Source: Cryobacterium breve
Lineage (GTDB): Bacteria > Actinomycetota > Actinomycetes > Actinomycetales > Microbacteriaceae
NCBI RefSeq assembly: GCF_004402375.1
Contig: NZ_SOGJ01000005.1
Location: forward strand, 1-64,000
Reading direction: 5' to 3'
Length of the DNA stretch: 64,000 bases
The stretch's first letter is position 1; the number at the start of each line of letters is the position of its first letter. The position numbers and the translations under genes are program-made. Of this stretch, positions 52,303-61,100 are shown piece after piece. Under the pieces are notes generated by a model. That model had not been told where the DNA came from. It saw nothing but the letters and a program-made list of their open reading frames with translations, and ran no database searches.

Positions 52303-53040
52303 TTACGGGGCGACGCGACCGTTCTTGTTGAAGGCGGCATAGGTGAGCGGCATCAGGAGCGCGAACTGGTCTTCCATCTTCTCGGCGCACATTTCGATCT
52401 CCCGCTGCGGGAACGATGGGAAGTGGGTTCCCTCACGCTTGGTGCGCAGGCTGAGGAAGTTCATCAGCGCCCGCGCGTTCATGGTCACGTACATGGAAGA
52501 GAAGATGTTGAGCGGGAGCACGATGCGGGCGACCTCGCGAGCCACGCCGGCTTCCAGCATCCGCTGGTACGCCGCATAGGCGTGAACGGAAGCCTCGCGG
52601 GTCGACTGCTCGACCAGAGCGGCCTGTTCGGCTGTTCCGGGCAGGAAGTCATAGGCGCCGGGCTTGCCGACCTGCACGAGGTTGCGGGTGGGAGCCGGAA
52701 CGTAGAAGACCGGGTTCAGCTCGCGGTAGCGGCCCGATTCCTCGTTGTAGGAGGCGATGCGGTGACGCATGAACTCCCGGAAAACGAAGATCGGCGCCTG
52801 CACGTAGAAGGTCATCGAATTGTGCTCGAACGGCGAGCCGTGGCGGTCGCGCATGAGGTAGTTGATCAGCCCCGCGTCGCCCTTGCTCGCTCCCGCGGCA
52901 TCCGACTCTTCGACCAGGGCCTTGGTCAGGGTCTGCTCACCCTGCGTGGACACCCGTGCGGCGAACAGCACATCGGAGTCGTGGGCGCTGGCACGCACCA
53001 GTTCGACGGTTACATCGCTGCGGAACTCGATTTCAGGCAC
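52303..53040 (-). CDS. thyX: Flavin-dependent thymidylate synthase
   Basis: Makes dTMP from dUMP with FAD and methylenetetrahydrofolate. The 245 residues carry the ThyX motif RHRIASYNEESGRY near residue 95. The GTG at 53040 starts the conserved PEIEFRSDVTVELV; the open frame continues for over 300 more codons, but that part overlaps the plus-strand thioredoxin and DUF4395 genes and is not coding. No strong Shine-Dalgarno sequence is seen. Confidence 0.94.
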   Translation of the reverse strand: MPEIEFRSDVTVELVRASAHDSDVLFAARVSTQGEQTLTKALVEESDAAGASKGDAGLINYLMRDRHGSPFEHNSMTFYVQAPIFVFREFMRHRIASYNEESGRYRELNPVFYVPAPTRNLVQVGKPGAYDFLPGTAEQAALVEQSTREASVHAYAAYQRMLEAGVAREVARIVLPLNIFSSMYVTMNARALMNFLSLRTKREGTHFPSFPQREIEMCAEKMEDQFALLMPLTYAAFNKNGRVAP

Positions 53041-53118
53041 GCGTAAACGATACCCGGTGCACGCGTAACCTGTCGTCACACACCAGCGACCGGCCGGGAA
53101 GCCTTGTAGCTTCTCTAC

Positions 53119-53595
53119 ATGGACCCGATCATCGCGCTCAGCCTCGTGCTGGCCCTCGTCGCCGGAGCCACCGTGCTCGGCCTGGTCTGGCAGGCCCGCC
53201 AGGGGCGCGCGGCCGTGATCGTGCCGGGCGCACCGGCTGCGCAGGGCACACCGCTCACGCAAGCGGATGTCGGCAGCCCGGTTCCGTTCGGCGCAAACGG
53301 CACGCTCGTGCAGTTCTCCACCGACCACTGCGCCCGCTGCCCCGGCACCCACGTGCTGCTTGCCGGCCTGGCCCGCCAGCGGCCCGGTGTCGCTCACGTC
53401 GACGTGGACCTCACCCACCGGCGTGATCTCGCGAACCGGTTCGGGATCCTGCAGACCCCGACCACGCTCATCCTGGACGGAACGGGACGCGTGCGCGCTC
53501 GCATCGGCGGCGTGCCGAACGGGGCCGACCTCCTCCAGCAGCTCGACCACCTCACCGGGAGTAACCATGACCAGCTCAGCCACCACACGCGCTGA
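53119..53595 (+). CDS. Membrane-anchored thioredoxin-like protein
   Basis: A 158-residue protein with an N-terminal anchor (about 5-27) and an extracytoplasmic or membrane-facing thioredoxin fold. The redox motif is CARC (near 75, in DHCARCPGTH), followed by VDVDLTHRRDLANRFGI and the cis-proline segment QTPTTLILDG. It overlaps the DUF4395 gene by 29 bases, so the pair is probably one redox unit. The substrate is unknown. Confidence 0.82.
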   Translation: MDPIIALSLVLALVAGATVLGLVWQARQGRAAVIVPGAPAAQGTPLTQADVGSPVPFGANGTLVQFSTDHCARCPGTHVLLAGLARQRPGVAHVDVDLTHRRDLANRFGILQTPTTLILDGTGRVRARIGGVPNGADLLQQLDHLTGSNHDQLSHHTR

Positions 53596-54049
53596 CACCC
53601 GACCGGACCTCGACCCCCGCGGACCGCGCTTCGGTGCCGCGATCACGGCCGTGCTGCTCCTGGTGGTCGTGTTCCTCTCGTTGACCGGAGCATCCGTTGC
53701 CGCCCTCGTCGGCCTGGCCGCACTTGGGGCTCTGTTCGCCTGGGGAGCGTTCGCCGGGGCGGGGCGCCACCCGTACAGCGTGCTGTTCAGGAGGTTCGTG
53801 CGCCCGCGGCTGAGCCCGCCGGCGGCACTGGAGAACGCCGCGCCGCCCACGTTCGCGCAGGGCGTGGGGCTTCTGGTCACGCTGACCGGCGTTGTGCTCG
53901 GCCTGATCGGGCTGGCACCGGCCGTCGGCGTGTGCGCGGCCATCGCCTTCGTCGCGGCGTTCCTCAATGCCGTTTTCGACTACTGCCTCGGCTGCCAGGT
54001 GTACGTGCTGCTGGTGCGAGCCGGGGCCTTCGGCCGCCCCGTAGCCTGA
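53567..54049 (+). CDS. DUF4395 membrane protein
   Basis: A 160-residue integral membrane protein of the DUF4395 family, function unknown. Two helix pairs are visible (about 22-68 and 102-145), and the conserved cysteines lie at the C-terminus in DYCLGCQVYVLLVR. The ATG at 53567 follows GGGAG and sits inside the 3' end of the thioredoxin gene; the longer frame upstream is shadow sequence. The paired cysteines next to a thioredoxin suggest a membrane redox relay, by inference. Confidence 0.85.
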   Translation: MTSSATTRADTRPDLDPRGPRFGAAITAVLLLVVVFLSLTGASVAALVGLAALGALFAWGAFAGAGRHPYSVLFRRFVRPRLSPPAALENAAPPTFAQGVGLLVTLTGVVLGLIGLAPAVGVCAAIAFVAAFLNAVFDYCLGCQVYVLLVRAGAFGRPVA

Positions 54050-54124
54050 TCATTCGCTGGGAGGCACCCCCACGTGGGTCAAGTCGACAGTTAGGCTGAA
54101 GCTTCACTTTCAGGAGGCAACACC

Positions 54125-54550
54125 ATGGCACTCACCAGCGAAGCAACCACCGTCTGGACCGGCGATCTGAAGTCCGGCAGCGGTACCGTCACTCTCGACT
54201 CCTCTAAGACTGCCGAGTTCCCGGTCACCTGGCAGGCGCGGTCGGTCGGCACCCCGAACACGACCAACCCCGAGGAACTACTCGGAGCCGCCCACGCGGC
54301 CTGCTTTTCGATGGCCCTCGCCAACGGCCTCAGCGCCGGCGGACACACCCCTGAGAACATCCAGACCACCGCAGCGGTGACCTTTGAAGCCGGCGTCGGC
54401 GTTGTGGGCAGCCACCTTCTGGTCAGCGCCACGATCCCCGGGCTGACCGAAGATGAGTTCGCGGTGTTCGCCGAGGATGCCAAGGCCAACTGCCCGATCT
54501 CGAAGGCGCTGGCCGGCGTCCCGATCACCATCGAAGCCGAACTGGCCTAG
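54125..54550 (+). CDS. OsmC-family hydroperoxide reductase
   Basis: Thiol peroxidase of the OsmC/Ohr type that detoxifies organic hydroperoxides. The 141 residues hold the two catalytic cysteines in AHAACFSMALA (about 60) and AKANCPISKAL (about 124). The ATG follows AGGAGG. A palindrome TGAAGCTTCA lies at 54097-54106. It sits after the thioredoxin/DUF4395 pair, so this plus-strand block is redox-themed. Confidence 0.93.
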   Translation: MALTSEATTVWTGDLKSGSGTVTLDSSKTAEFPVTWQARSVGTPNTTNPEELLGAAHAACFSMALANGLSAGGHTPENIQTTAAVTFEAGVGVVGSHLLVSATIPGLTEDEFAVFAEDAKANCPISKALAGVPITIEAELA

Positions 54551-54566
54551 AGCAGGCGCGCCCTTC

Positions 54567-55457
54567 ATGCGAGTTCTCGTTTCCGGCGCGTCCGGACTGA
54601 TCGGCACGGAACTGTGCACCCAGTTGGCTGCCGCCGGCCACACCGTCGCCCGACTGGTGCGCCGGGAACCGCGTGGGGCAGACGAATTCCGCTGGGATCC
54701 CACAGCGCTGAGCCTGGATGAGAACGCGCTTGAGGGTATCGACGCCGTGATCAACCTGTCCGGGGCATCCATTGCCCGCCTACCCTGGACGAAGGCCTAC
54801 CGCCGGGAAATTCTCGACTCGCGGGTGCAGGCCACACGCACGCTCACGGATGCGATGCATCGCCGGACGACGCCTCCCGCCACACTGCTCAACGCGTCGG
54901 CGGTGGGCGTCTACGGCGACCGCCCGAACGAGGTCCTCACCGACGACTCCCCCGCCGGCACCGACTTCCTGGCGAAAGTGACAACCGCCTGGGAGGCTGA
55001 GGCTCACCGCGCGCCCGAGCCGACCAGGGTCGTCGCTCTCCGCACCGGGCTGGTCATCGCCAGGGGCGGTGCCCTGAAACCGTTGCTGCCGATCGTGAAG
55101 CTCGGCCTGGGCGGCCCGCTCGGCCGCGGCACCCAGCACTGGCCGTGGATCAGCCTCCACGACGAGGCCGCCGCCATCGTGCACCTGCTCACCTCGACCC
55201 TCTCGGGCTCAGTCAACCTGGTCGGCCCCACCCCTGCCACGGCGAATGACGTGATCCGGGCGGTCGCCGCCGGGCTGCACCGTCCGTTTCTGATTCCGGT
55301 GCCGGAATTCGTGCTCACCCTGGCGCTGCAGGAGGCCGCTCGCGCCCTCCTGCTGGCCGACCAGCGGATTGTGCCCGACCGGCTGCAGGAGGACGGCTTC
55401 GTCTTCGCTCATAGAACTGCGGCCGAGTCCGTGCACTGGATGCTCAGCCGACCGTAG
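54567..55457 (+). CDS. TIGR01777 family SDR epimerase
   Basis: A 296-residue short-chain-dehydrogenase-fold protein of the TIGR01777 (SulA/YfcH) family; physiological role unknown. It has the NAD(P) motif SGASGLIGTEL at the N-terminus, the ASAVGVYGD segment near residue 110, and the C-terminal DUF1731-like part (PVPEFVLTLALQEAARALLLADQRIVPDRL). The ATG at 54567 fits the family; upstream open codons overlap osmC. Confidence 0.9.
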   Translation: MRVLVSGASGLIGTELCTQLAAAGHTVARLVRREPRGADEFRWDPTALSLDENALEGIDAVINLSGASIARLPWTKAYRREILDSRVQATRTLTDAMHRRTTPPATLLNASAVGVYGDRPNEVLTDDSPAGTDFLAKVTTAWEAEAHRAPEPTRVVALRTGLVIARGGALKPLLPIVKLGLGGPLGRGTQHWPWISLHDEAAAIVHLLTSTLSGSVNLVGPTPATANDVIRAVAAGLHRPFLIPVPEFVLTLALQEAARALLLADQRIVPDRLQEDGFVFAHRTAAESVHWMLSRP

Positions 55458-55499
55458 CGTGACAAATGTGGCCGGCCGGCCGGTTCGAGGGCCGGGCCC

Positions 55500-55525
55500 G
55501 CCGGTTTTCGACGGGCACAACCGGC
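55500..55525. terminator. Hairpin between the SDR and TPR genes
   Basis: GCCGGTT (55500-55506) and AACCGGC (55519-55525) form a 7-bp stem with a 12-nt loop between two convergent genes. Confidence 0.45.
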
Positions 55526-55567
55526 GTTCGGACCACTCGCCGACCGAGGCTGGCGCGCCGAGTCCGG

Positions 55568-56005
55568 CTAGGGGCGTTCCAGGGTGATGGCGGTGCGGAT
55601 GGCGCCGCGTGCGCGACGCCGGTCTCCCGCGGAATTGTAGGCCAGGCCGAGCCGGAACCAGGCCCGCCAGTCGTCGGGGGCCGCGTCGACGGCCGCCCGG
55701 TAGACCGGGAATTCGGCGTCGGCCGCGTCGCGCAGGGGACGTCCACTGGGGCGGATCGGCAGGTCCTCCACGGGAAGTCCACCCTCTGCCTCTAGCCGCC
55801 GCACAAGCCGCTCGGAGTTGCGACCGAACCGGAGTTCGGCAACGAGGGCCCACGCTCCGATCAGCGGCAGCACGAGCAACGCCACACCGATGACGATGCC
55901 CACGGGTTCCCCGCTCTGCAGGAACAACACGGCCCGCCAACCCACGAGGCCCAGGTAGAAGAGGAGGAGCAGGGCCATCAGGCCGGCGGCGACGCGGCCC
56001 TTCAT
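55568..56005 (-). CDS. Small membrane protein with TPR-like C-terminus
   Basis: A 145-residue protein of unknown function. Two transmembrane helices (about 5-27 and 33-55) are followed by a helical C-terminal region resembling one tetratricopeptide repeat (AEFPVYRAAVDAAPDDWRAWFRLGLAYNSAGDRRRARG). Its ATG overlaps the dapB stop (ATGA), so it is co-translated with dapB, an arrangement common in actinobacteria. Confidence 0.8.
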   Translation of the reverse strand: MKGRVAAGLMALLLLFYLGLVGWRAVLFLQSGEPVGIVIGVALLVLPLIGAWALVAELRFGRNSERLVRRLEAEGGLPVEDLPIRPSGRPLRDAADAEFPVYRAAVDAAPDDWRAWFRLGLAYNSAGDRRRARGAIRTAITLERP

Positions 56006-56841
56006 TTCGAGGACCCGGTCGCCTCTGAACCGCCCGCCTCTGAACCGGTCGCCTCTGAACCACTCGCCTCTGAACCACTCGCCTCTGAACCACTCGCCTC
56101 TGAACCACTCAGACCGAGGTCGATGATCTGGTCCAGTCCGACCGTCACGCCGACCGCCGTGCGCGCGGCGGCCAGCGCGAGCAGGATTCCCCGCTCGTAG
56201 GACGCTGCCGACAAGGTGTTGTGGCTGATGGTGAGGGTCTCCCCCGCTCCGCCGAAGATCACGTCCTGGCGCGCCAGCATGCCGTCCAGGCGCAGGCTGT
56301 GCACGGGGATGCTCGATACCTGCTGGCCGCGGGCACGCTGGTCGATGTGCGGCGCGGACACCGGCCCGATCTCGGCCCTGGCCCGCCCGATCAGCTCGGC
56401 GGTGCGCACGGCGGTACCCGACGGGGAGTCGACCTTGCCGGCCTGATGCGCCTCGATGATCTCGATGGAGTCGAAGACGAGCGCCACCTGCACTGCGAGG
56501 CCGGTCGCGATGACGGACCCGATCGAAAAGTTGGGAATGATGACGACGCCGAGGTCGTCCCGGCCCACAACGCGGGTCGCGAGGGCATCGATGCGACTCT
56601 GTGACCAGCCGGAGGTGCCCACCAGCACCCGCAGTCCGTGATCGACTGCGAAGTCGACAACGCTCTGGCTGACTCCGGGCAGGGTCAGGTCGATGACGAC
56701 CTCCGCTCCGAGCATCTCTGACAGATCACTCCGCGAGTTCAAGCCGGCGACGAGTTCGTAGTCGTCGGACTCCTCGACCAGCCGCGAGACCAGACGGCCC
56801 ATCGTTCCCGTAACGCCGACGATGGCCACCCTTGTTTTCAT
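56002..56841 (-). CDS. dapB: 4-hydroxy-tetrahydrodipicolinate reductase
   Basis: Second step of DAP synthesis. The 279 residues contain the NAD(P) motif VGVTGTMGRL and the catalytic KVDSPSGTAV. The family core ends with IIDLGL near residue 247; the last ~32 residues are an SGSEA repeat tail encoded by a 15-bp minisatellite. The unit S-E-A-x-G keeps frame, so tail length could vary without harming the fold. Stop overlaps the TPR gene. Confidence 0.94.
   Translation of the reverse strand: MKTRVAIVGVTGTMGRLVSRLVEESDDYELVAGLNSRSDLSEMLGAEVVIDLTLPGVSQSVVDFAVDHGLRVLVGTSGWSQSRIDALATRVVGRDDLGVVIIPNFSIGSVIATGLAVQVALVFDSIEIIEAHQAGKVDSPSGTAVRTAELIGRARAEIGPVSAPHIDQRARGQQVSSIPVHSLRLDGMLARQDVIFGGAGETLTISHNTLSAASYERGILLALAAARTAVGVTVGLDQIIDLGLSGSEASGSEASGSEASGSEATGSEAGGSEATGSSK
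56021..56110 (-). repeat. 15-bp minisatellite in the dapB tail
   Basis: Six units of GCCTCTGAACCACTC run from 56021 to 56110; four are identical and two differ at two or three bases. The array encodes the repeated SGSEA tail of DapB. Its period equals that of the array at 31411-31560, but the sequence differs. Confidence 0.9.
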
Positions 56842-56905
56842 GACTCCAATCTACCAATCACGGCCGGGCCTCTGCAGCGGCGATGCATCGAGTTAGCCTT
56901 GGGCC

Positions 56906-57412
56906 ATGTCTGACTCTCCGACTCTGGCCTTCTGCGACGTTTCGGTGACGGATGCCGGCTCCATTGTGCTACTCACGCAGTACTTCAGCGACCGGGAATC
57001 GAGCTTCCCCGCCGCCCAGGGTCAGTACCGCACCACCTTTCCGACGCCGGAACACTTTCTCCCGCCGCGCGGTGTTTTTCTCCTGGTCAGCGATCACAAG
57101 GGGCCGGCCGAGCGTGCCTTCGTGGGGTGCGGGGGCATCCGTCGGCTAGCGGATTCCACGGCCGGTGATGTTCGATTCGAGATCAAGCACCTCTGGCTCC
57201 AGCCGCAGGTGCGCGGGCGGGGCTGGGGACGCGCCCTGCTGGGCGAGCTCGAGCGACGCGCCCGGGCGTTCGGCGCGGGCGAGGTTGTGCTCGACACCAA
57301 CGCGAGCCTCACCGCCGCCGGCGCGCTCTATGCGCAATCGGGCTACGAGCCGTGCGCGCCGTACAACGACAACCCGAACGCCACGAACTGGTACCGCAAG
57401 CGCCTCCCCTAG
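56906..57412 (+). CDS. GNAT-family acetyltransferase
   Basis: A 168-residue acetyltransferase with unknown substrate. The acetyl-CoA loop is in VRGRGWGRALLGELERRARAFG (about 105-126). The frame starts at an ATG at 56906 and ends with NATNWYRKRLP. It is divergent from dapB and convergent with the histidine phosphatase gene. Confidence 0.88.
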   Translation: MSDSPTLAFCDVSVTDAGSIVLLTQYFSDRESSFPAAQGQYRTTFPTPEHFLPPRGVFLLVSDHKGPAERAFVGCGGIRRLADSTAGDVRFEIKHLWLQPQVRGRGWGRALLGELERRARAFGAGEVVLDTNASLTAAGALYAQSGYEPCAPYNDNPNATNWYRKRLP

Positions 57413-57452
57413 AAGCTGTGCCTGGAGCCTGGAGCGGGGGTGCACGACGCAG

Positions 57453-58055
57453 CTAGAACAGAAGCGGGTCAGGCAATCCGGTGCGCAGCTCGACCGGGAG
57501 GTGGCCCGTGTCATTGTGGGTGAGCAGGGTCCACGGGCGTCCCGGCTTCTGGTGCAGCACGGTCAGGCCGCAGTTGGCCTGGTTGATGCTGATCCAACGC
57601 CAGTCGGGGGCGCCGAGCACCTCGCGCACGAACCAGGCGATGACGAAGTTGTGGGTGATCAGGAGGTCGTGGCGCTCGCCGCGGCGCGGCTGCAGGAACT
57701 CGGCGACGGCGTCTCCCATCTGGGCGCTGCCGGCCTCGATGTCGGCCTCGGAGACCCCACCGAAGAACGGCGCGTACGCGGACGGCGTCTCCGGCGCCTT
57801 GCCGGACGGGATGCAGTCGAAGAGCAGCGGGCTGGGGATCGGGGTCAACGCCGGCAGGCGCTGTGCGATGATCTTCGCCGTTTCGGCGGCTCGCTGCAGC
57901 GGCGAGTGCCACGCGTCCGTGAACGGCACACCGCCGAGGCGTTCGGCGATCAGTTGCGCCTGCCGGGTGCCGCGAGCGGACAGGGGGCCGTCGGGCAGAC
58001 CGTGTTCGGCATCCTGCTGCTCACCGTGGCGAACGAGGTAAATGTAGTGGTGCAA
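57453..58055 (-). CDS. Histidine phosphatase family protein
   Basis: A 200-residue phosphoglycerate-mutase-like phosphatase. The catalytic RHG is in YLVRHGEQQDAEHG at the N-terminus; the second histidine lies in DLLITHNFVIAWF. The TTG at 58055 gives the conserved start. The substrate is unknown. It follows the M16 peptidase on the same strand. Confidence 0.9.
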   Translation of the reverse strand: MHHYIYLVRHGEQQDAEHGLPDGPLSARGTRQAQLIAERLGGVPFTDAWHSPLQRAAETAKIIAQRLPALTPIPSPLLFDCIPSGKAPETPSAYAPFFGGVSEADIEAGSAQMGDAVAEFLQPRRGERHDLLITHNFVIAWFVREVLGAPDWRWISINQANCGLTVLHQKPGRPWTLLTHNDTGHLPVELRTGLPDPLLF

Positions 58056-58121
58056 CGTTTGTCTCTCTCACTCGGGCTCTGCACACCATCGTGCGGCCCG
58101 GGCTTGTCTCGGTGGAAAAGG

Positions 58122-59477
58122 TCAGGAGGGGACAGTGGCAGGCAGGATCGCGTCGAAAACGTCGTCGTCGAGTGCGCCGACCGCAGAGATGGACAGCGGC
58201 CCGGCGGCCAGCTCGGCGGCGAGGTTCTGCACGTCGTCGGCGGTGACCTGCGCGAGCCGGCCGAGGGCCTCGTCGAGGTCGATGAACTCGCCCAGGGTGA
58301 TTTCGGAGCGGCCGAGCCGAGACATCCGAGTGTCGGAATCTTCGAGGGCCAGAGCGGATGCGCCGGACAGCTGCCCCGCGGCACGCGTCATCTCGGCGGC
58401 CGTAACCCCGTGTTCGGCGAGGCGGTGCAGCTCGCCGAGCATCAGCTCGGCCACCTGGCCGGCCTTCGCGGGTGTGCAGCCCGCATACATGCCGAACAGG
58501 CCCGCATCGGAGTAGCCGGGCGCGAACGAGTAGACCGAGTACGCCAGGCCGCGCTTCTCGCGCACCTCCTGGAACAGGCGCGAAGACATTCCGCCGCCGA
58601 AGACCGAGTTGAGCACGCTCATGGTCACACGACGGTCGTCGGTGGCCAGCAGACCGGGGAAGCCCATCAGGATGTTCGCCTGCTCGAGCGGGCGACGCAC
58701 GATGCTGACCGGGGAGCCCTGCGCGAGAGTGGCCGGCACACCGGAACGACGGCTGACCGGCGGGGCGGAGACGTTGAGGTCCCAGCCCGAGAGGGCCATC
58801 GCTCGGGTGACGGCGGCGACCAGCACGTCGTGGTCGACCGCGCCGGCCACCGTGACGACGAGGTCCTGTGGGCGGTAGTTCGCTCGATAGTGCTCGTGCA
58901 CGGCCGCGTGGGTGGCCGCCCGGATGGTCTCGGCGCTGCCGCCGATCGGGCGCCCCAGCGGGTGGTGGCCCATGACCGCTTCGAAGAACCGCTCATTGGC
59001 CACGTCCGACGGGTCGTCGTCAGCCATCGCAAGCTCTTCGAGGATGACGCCGCGCTCGTTCTCGAATTCGATCGGGTCGAGCAGGGAGGACGTGAGCATG
59101 TCGGTGAGAACTTCGACCGCCATCGGCAGGTCTCTGTCCTGCACCTTGGCGTAGTAGCAGGTGTATTCCTTGGCCGTCATCGCGTTGTGCTCGCCGCCGA
59201 CTGAGTCGAAGGCGATCGCGATGTCGAGGGCGGTGCGCGTGGCTGTGCCCTTGAACAAGAGGTGTTCCAGAAAGTGGGTGGAGCCGAAGTGGCCGGGCTC
59301 TTCGTCGCGGGATCCGACGGCGACCCAATAGCCGATGGTCAGGCTGCGACTGCCGGGAACATGCTCCGACACAATGCGAAGGCCGCTGGGCAGCACGCTG
59401 CGGCGCACGAGGGAGTCACCCGCCGCTCGGAACGAGAGCTCGGGCAGATCCAGGGGAAATTCGACAGCACCGTTCAT
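58122..59477 (-). CDS. M16-family zinc peptidase
   Basis: A 451-residue insulinase/processing-peptidase-like protease. The inverted zinc motif HFLEHLLFKGT lies near residue 84, with a downstream glutamate about 75 residues later. The gene sits near dapB and thyX, as in other actinobacteria, where it often follows pnp; pnp is not adjacent here. Role not known. Confidence 0.93.
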   Translation of the reverse strand: MNGAVEFPLDLPELSFRAAGDSLVRRSVLPSGLRIVSEHVPGSRSLTIGYWVAVGSRDEEPGHFGSTHFLEHLLFKGTATRTALDIAIAFDSVGGEHNAMTAKEYTCYYAKVQDRDLPMAVEVLTDMLTSSLLDPIEFENERGVILEELAMADDDPSDVANERFFEAVMGHHPLGRPIGGSAETIRAATHAAVHEHYRANYRPQDLVVTVAGAVDHDVLVAAVTRAMALSGWDLNVSAPPVSRRSGVPATLAQGSPVSIVRRPLEQANILMGFPGLLATDDRRVTMSVLNSVFGGGMSSRLFQEVREKRGLAYSVYSFAPGYSDAGLFGMYAGCTPAKAGQVAELMLGELHRLAEHGVTAAEMTRAAGQLSGASALALEDSDTRMSRLGRSEITLGEFIDLDEALGRLAQVTADDVQNLAAELAAGPLSISAVGALDDDVFDAILPATVPS

Positions 59478-59559
59478 GAGACTCCACCTTACGTCACCGG
59501 TCGACGAGGGCCAGGTGGCCGCGGGCCGGGTCGCGACCGGTTCGCGCGCGGCCGATTCG

Positions 59560-60657
59560 TCAGGTCGACACGCGGTCGAGGTCGACCATGTCGCCGCGGG
59601 TCAGACGGATGCCGGCGGCCGCGACGAGGGCATCCACCTGGTCGGGGTGGCTGGCGCTGGCCACGGGAGCCACGACCGGGCCACGGGCGAGCAACCAGGC
59701 GATCGCGATCGCTGCCGGAGCGGCATCGTGCTCCTCGGCGATCCGGTCCAGGACGCTGAGCACGCGGAACCCGTTGCGATTGAGGTATTTGGCACCGCGC
59801 GAGCTGCGGGTGGTCTTCTCCAGATCGGCCTTGGACCGGTACCGGCCGGCCAGGAAGCCGTGCGCGAGCGCGAAGTACGGCAGCACCCCCATGCCCTGAG
59901 CCCGCGTGACGAGGTCCAGGGACGATTCGAAGGCGGTGCGATGCAGGAGGTTGTACTGCGTTTGCAGGGCTACGAAGCGGGGCAGGCCGTTGGCCGCGAG
60001 CACCCGGGCCTCCATCAGCCGTTCAGCGGAGAAGTTGGACGCGGCGAGATAGCGCACCAGCCCGCCGCGGATGAGCACGTCGACGGCGCCGAGGCTCTCT
60101 TCCAACGACACGGTCGGGTCATCGAAGTGGAAGTGCAGCAGGTCGATGTAATCCGTTCCCAGCCGCTCGAGCGAGGCATGCACGGCACCGATGATGCTCC
60201 GGGAGGAGAGCCCCGGGTTGTCGAGGTTCTTGCCGATCTTGGTGGCGATGACGGTGCTGTCGCGGGTTCGGCGCGAGCGCAGCCAGGACCCGATGATCAC
60301 CTCGCTGCGTCCGGAGGTGTAGCTGTCCGCCGTGTCGAGGAAGTTGCCGGCGAGGTCGCGGTGGCGATCGAGGATGCGATGGCTCGTTGCACCGTCGGCG
60401 GTCCACCCGAACACGCTCGTGCCCAGGGCCAGTGGATGCACCGTGAGGTCGGTGTCCGCGATGGTGCGGCGGAGGGCGAGCGGGGCGGACAGATGCGGGA
60501 GCGCGAGCGGGGCCGGGTTGTCCGGGAGTACCGTCGGCGGGACCGTCGGGATGGACTGGGACAGCGACGAGGGGCCCCGTTCGGTTGGCGGGGTGGTCGG
60601 CGGGGTGGTGGTGCGGGTGGTCGCGCAATGGGAACCGTGCATGCCCGGATTCGGCAT
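59560..60657 (-). CDS. Aldo/keto reductase
   Basis: A 365-residue NADPH-dependent oxidoreductase of the aldo/keto reductase superfamily. The catalytic tyrosine is in DTADSYTSGRSE (about 108), and later blocks are YIDLLHFHFDDP and RYLAASNFSAERL. The first ~55 residues are a proline/threonine-rich extension. I use the ATG at 60657 after GGAGGGA; the frame is open another 62 codons upstream. Substrate unknown. Confidence 0.87.
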   Translation of the reverse strand: MPNPGMHGSHCATTRTTTPPTTPPTERGPSSLSQSIPTVPPTVLPDNPAPLALPHLSAPLALRRTIADTDLTVHPLALGTSVFGWTADGATSHRILDRHRDLAGNFLDTADSYTSGRSEVIIGSWLRSRRTRDSTVIATKIGKNLDNPGLSSRSIIGAVHASLERLGTDYIDLLHFHFDDPTVSLEESLGAVDVLIRGGLVRYLAASNFSAERLMEARVLAANGLPRFVALQTQYNLLHRTAFESSLDLVTRAQGMGVLPYFALAHGFLAGRYRSKADLEKTTRSSRGAKYLNRNGFRVLSVLDRIAEEHDAAPAAIAIAWLLARGPVVAPVASASHPDQVDALVAAAGIRLTRGDMVDLDRVST

Positions 60658-61100
60658 CCGTTGTCTCCCTCCGATTGTGCTGAGAGTATCCCCGGGGCCG
60701 GGCGTTGCACAGGACACGCCTGGACCGTTACCAAACCGTGCGCGTGGGCGCGCTGAACTCCCCGTGGCAGCCTGGCGCCAGGCCCGTTGCGAGCCTCCTG
60801 ACCCGCGGGGGGAACCTCGCTGGCTCCGCCGACCGCCCGCCACCAGGACGGGCTGGTGGCCGCCGGCCGCGACGGTGAGCTCTAGAACCTCTGGCGTACT
60901 GCGGTCCCCGCCCGAGGAGATGCGGGCCGAGATCGATCGGATTCGGCAGTGGCTCTTGCTCGAGCAGGGTCTGCGACGACGGATGGGCGCGAACTGTGCT
61001 CCCAGCGTGGGAAGTTACAATTGGGGTGTAACGATTCTTGTGTAGCGGTCGCCCAGGCTTTCCCCCGCGCCTGCCCGAATCATCCGCGAAAGAAGGATCC
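60658..61100. other. Gap between the aldo/keto reductase and RF3 genes
   Basis: 443 bases. It holds a dyad GTTACA-N7-TGTAAC (61014-61032) whose left arm overlaps a -10-like TACAAT (61016-61021) facing prfC, and the prfC leader with AGAAGGA before its ATG. A short frame from ATG 60920 to 61045 (41 codons) reads amphipathic at its start but has no convincing ribosome site, so I do not call it a gene. Nothing else is evident. Confidence 0.45.

Noticed and set aside
53041-53967. N-terminal extension of thyX by about 309 codons
   Set aside because: The extension overlaps the plus-strand thioredoxin and DUF4395 genes and has no family match; the conserved ThyX start is the GTG at 53040.
60920-61045. 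A 41-codon frame upstream of prfC
   Set aside because: No good ribosome binding site spacing and no family; the amphipathic start alone is not enough.
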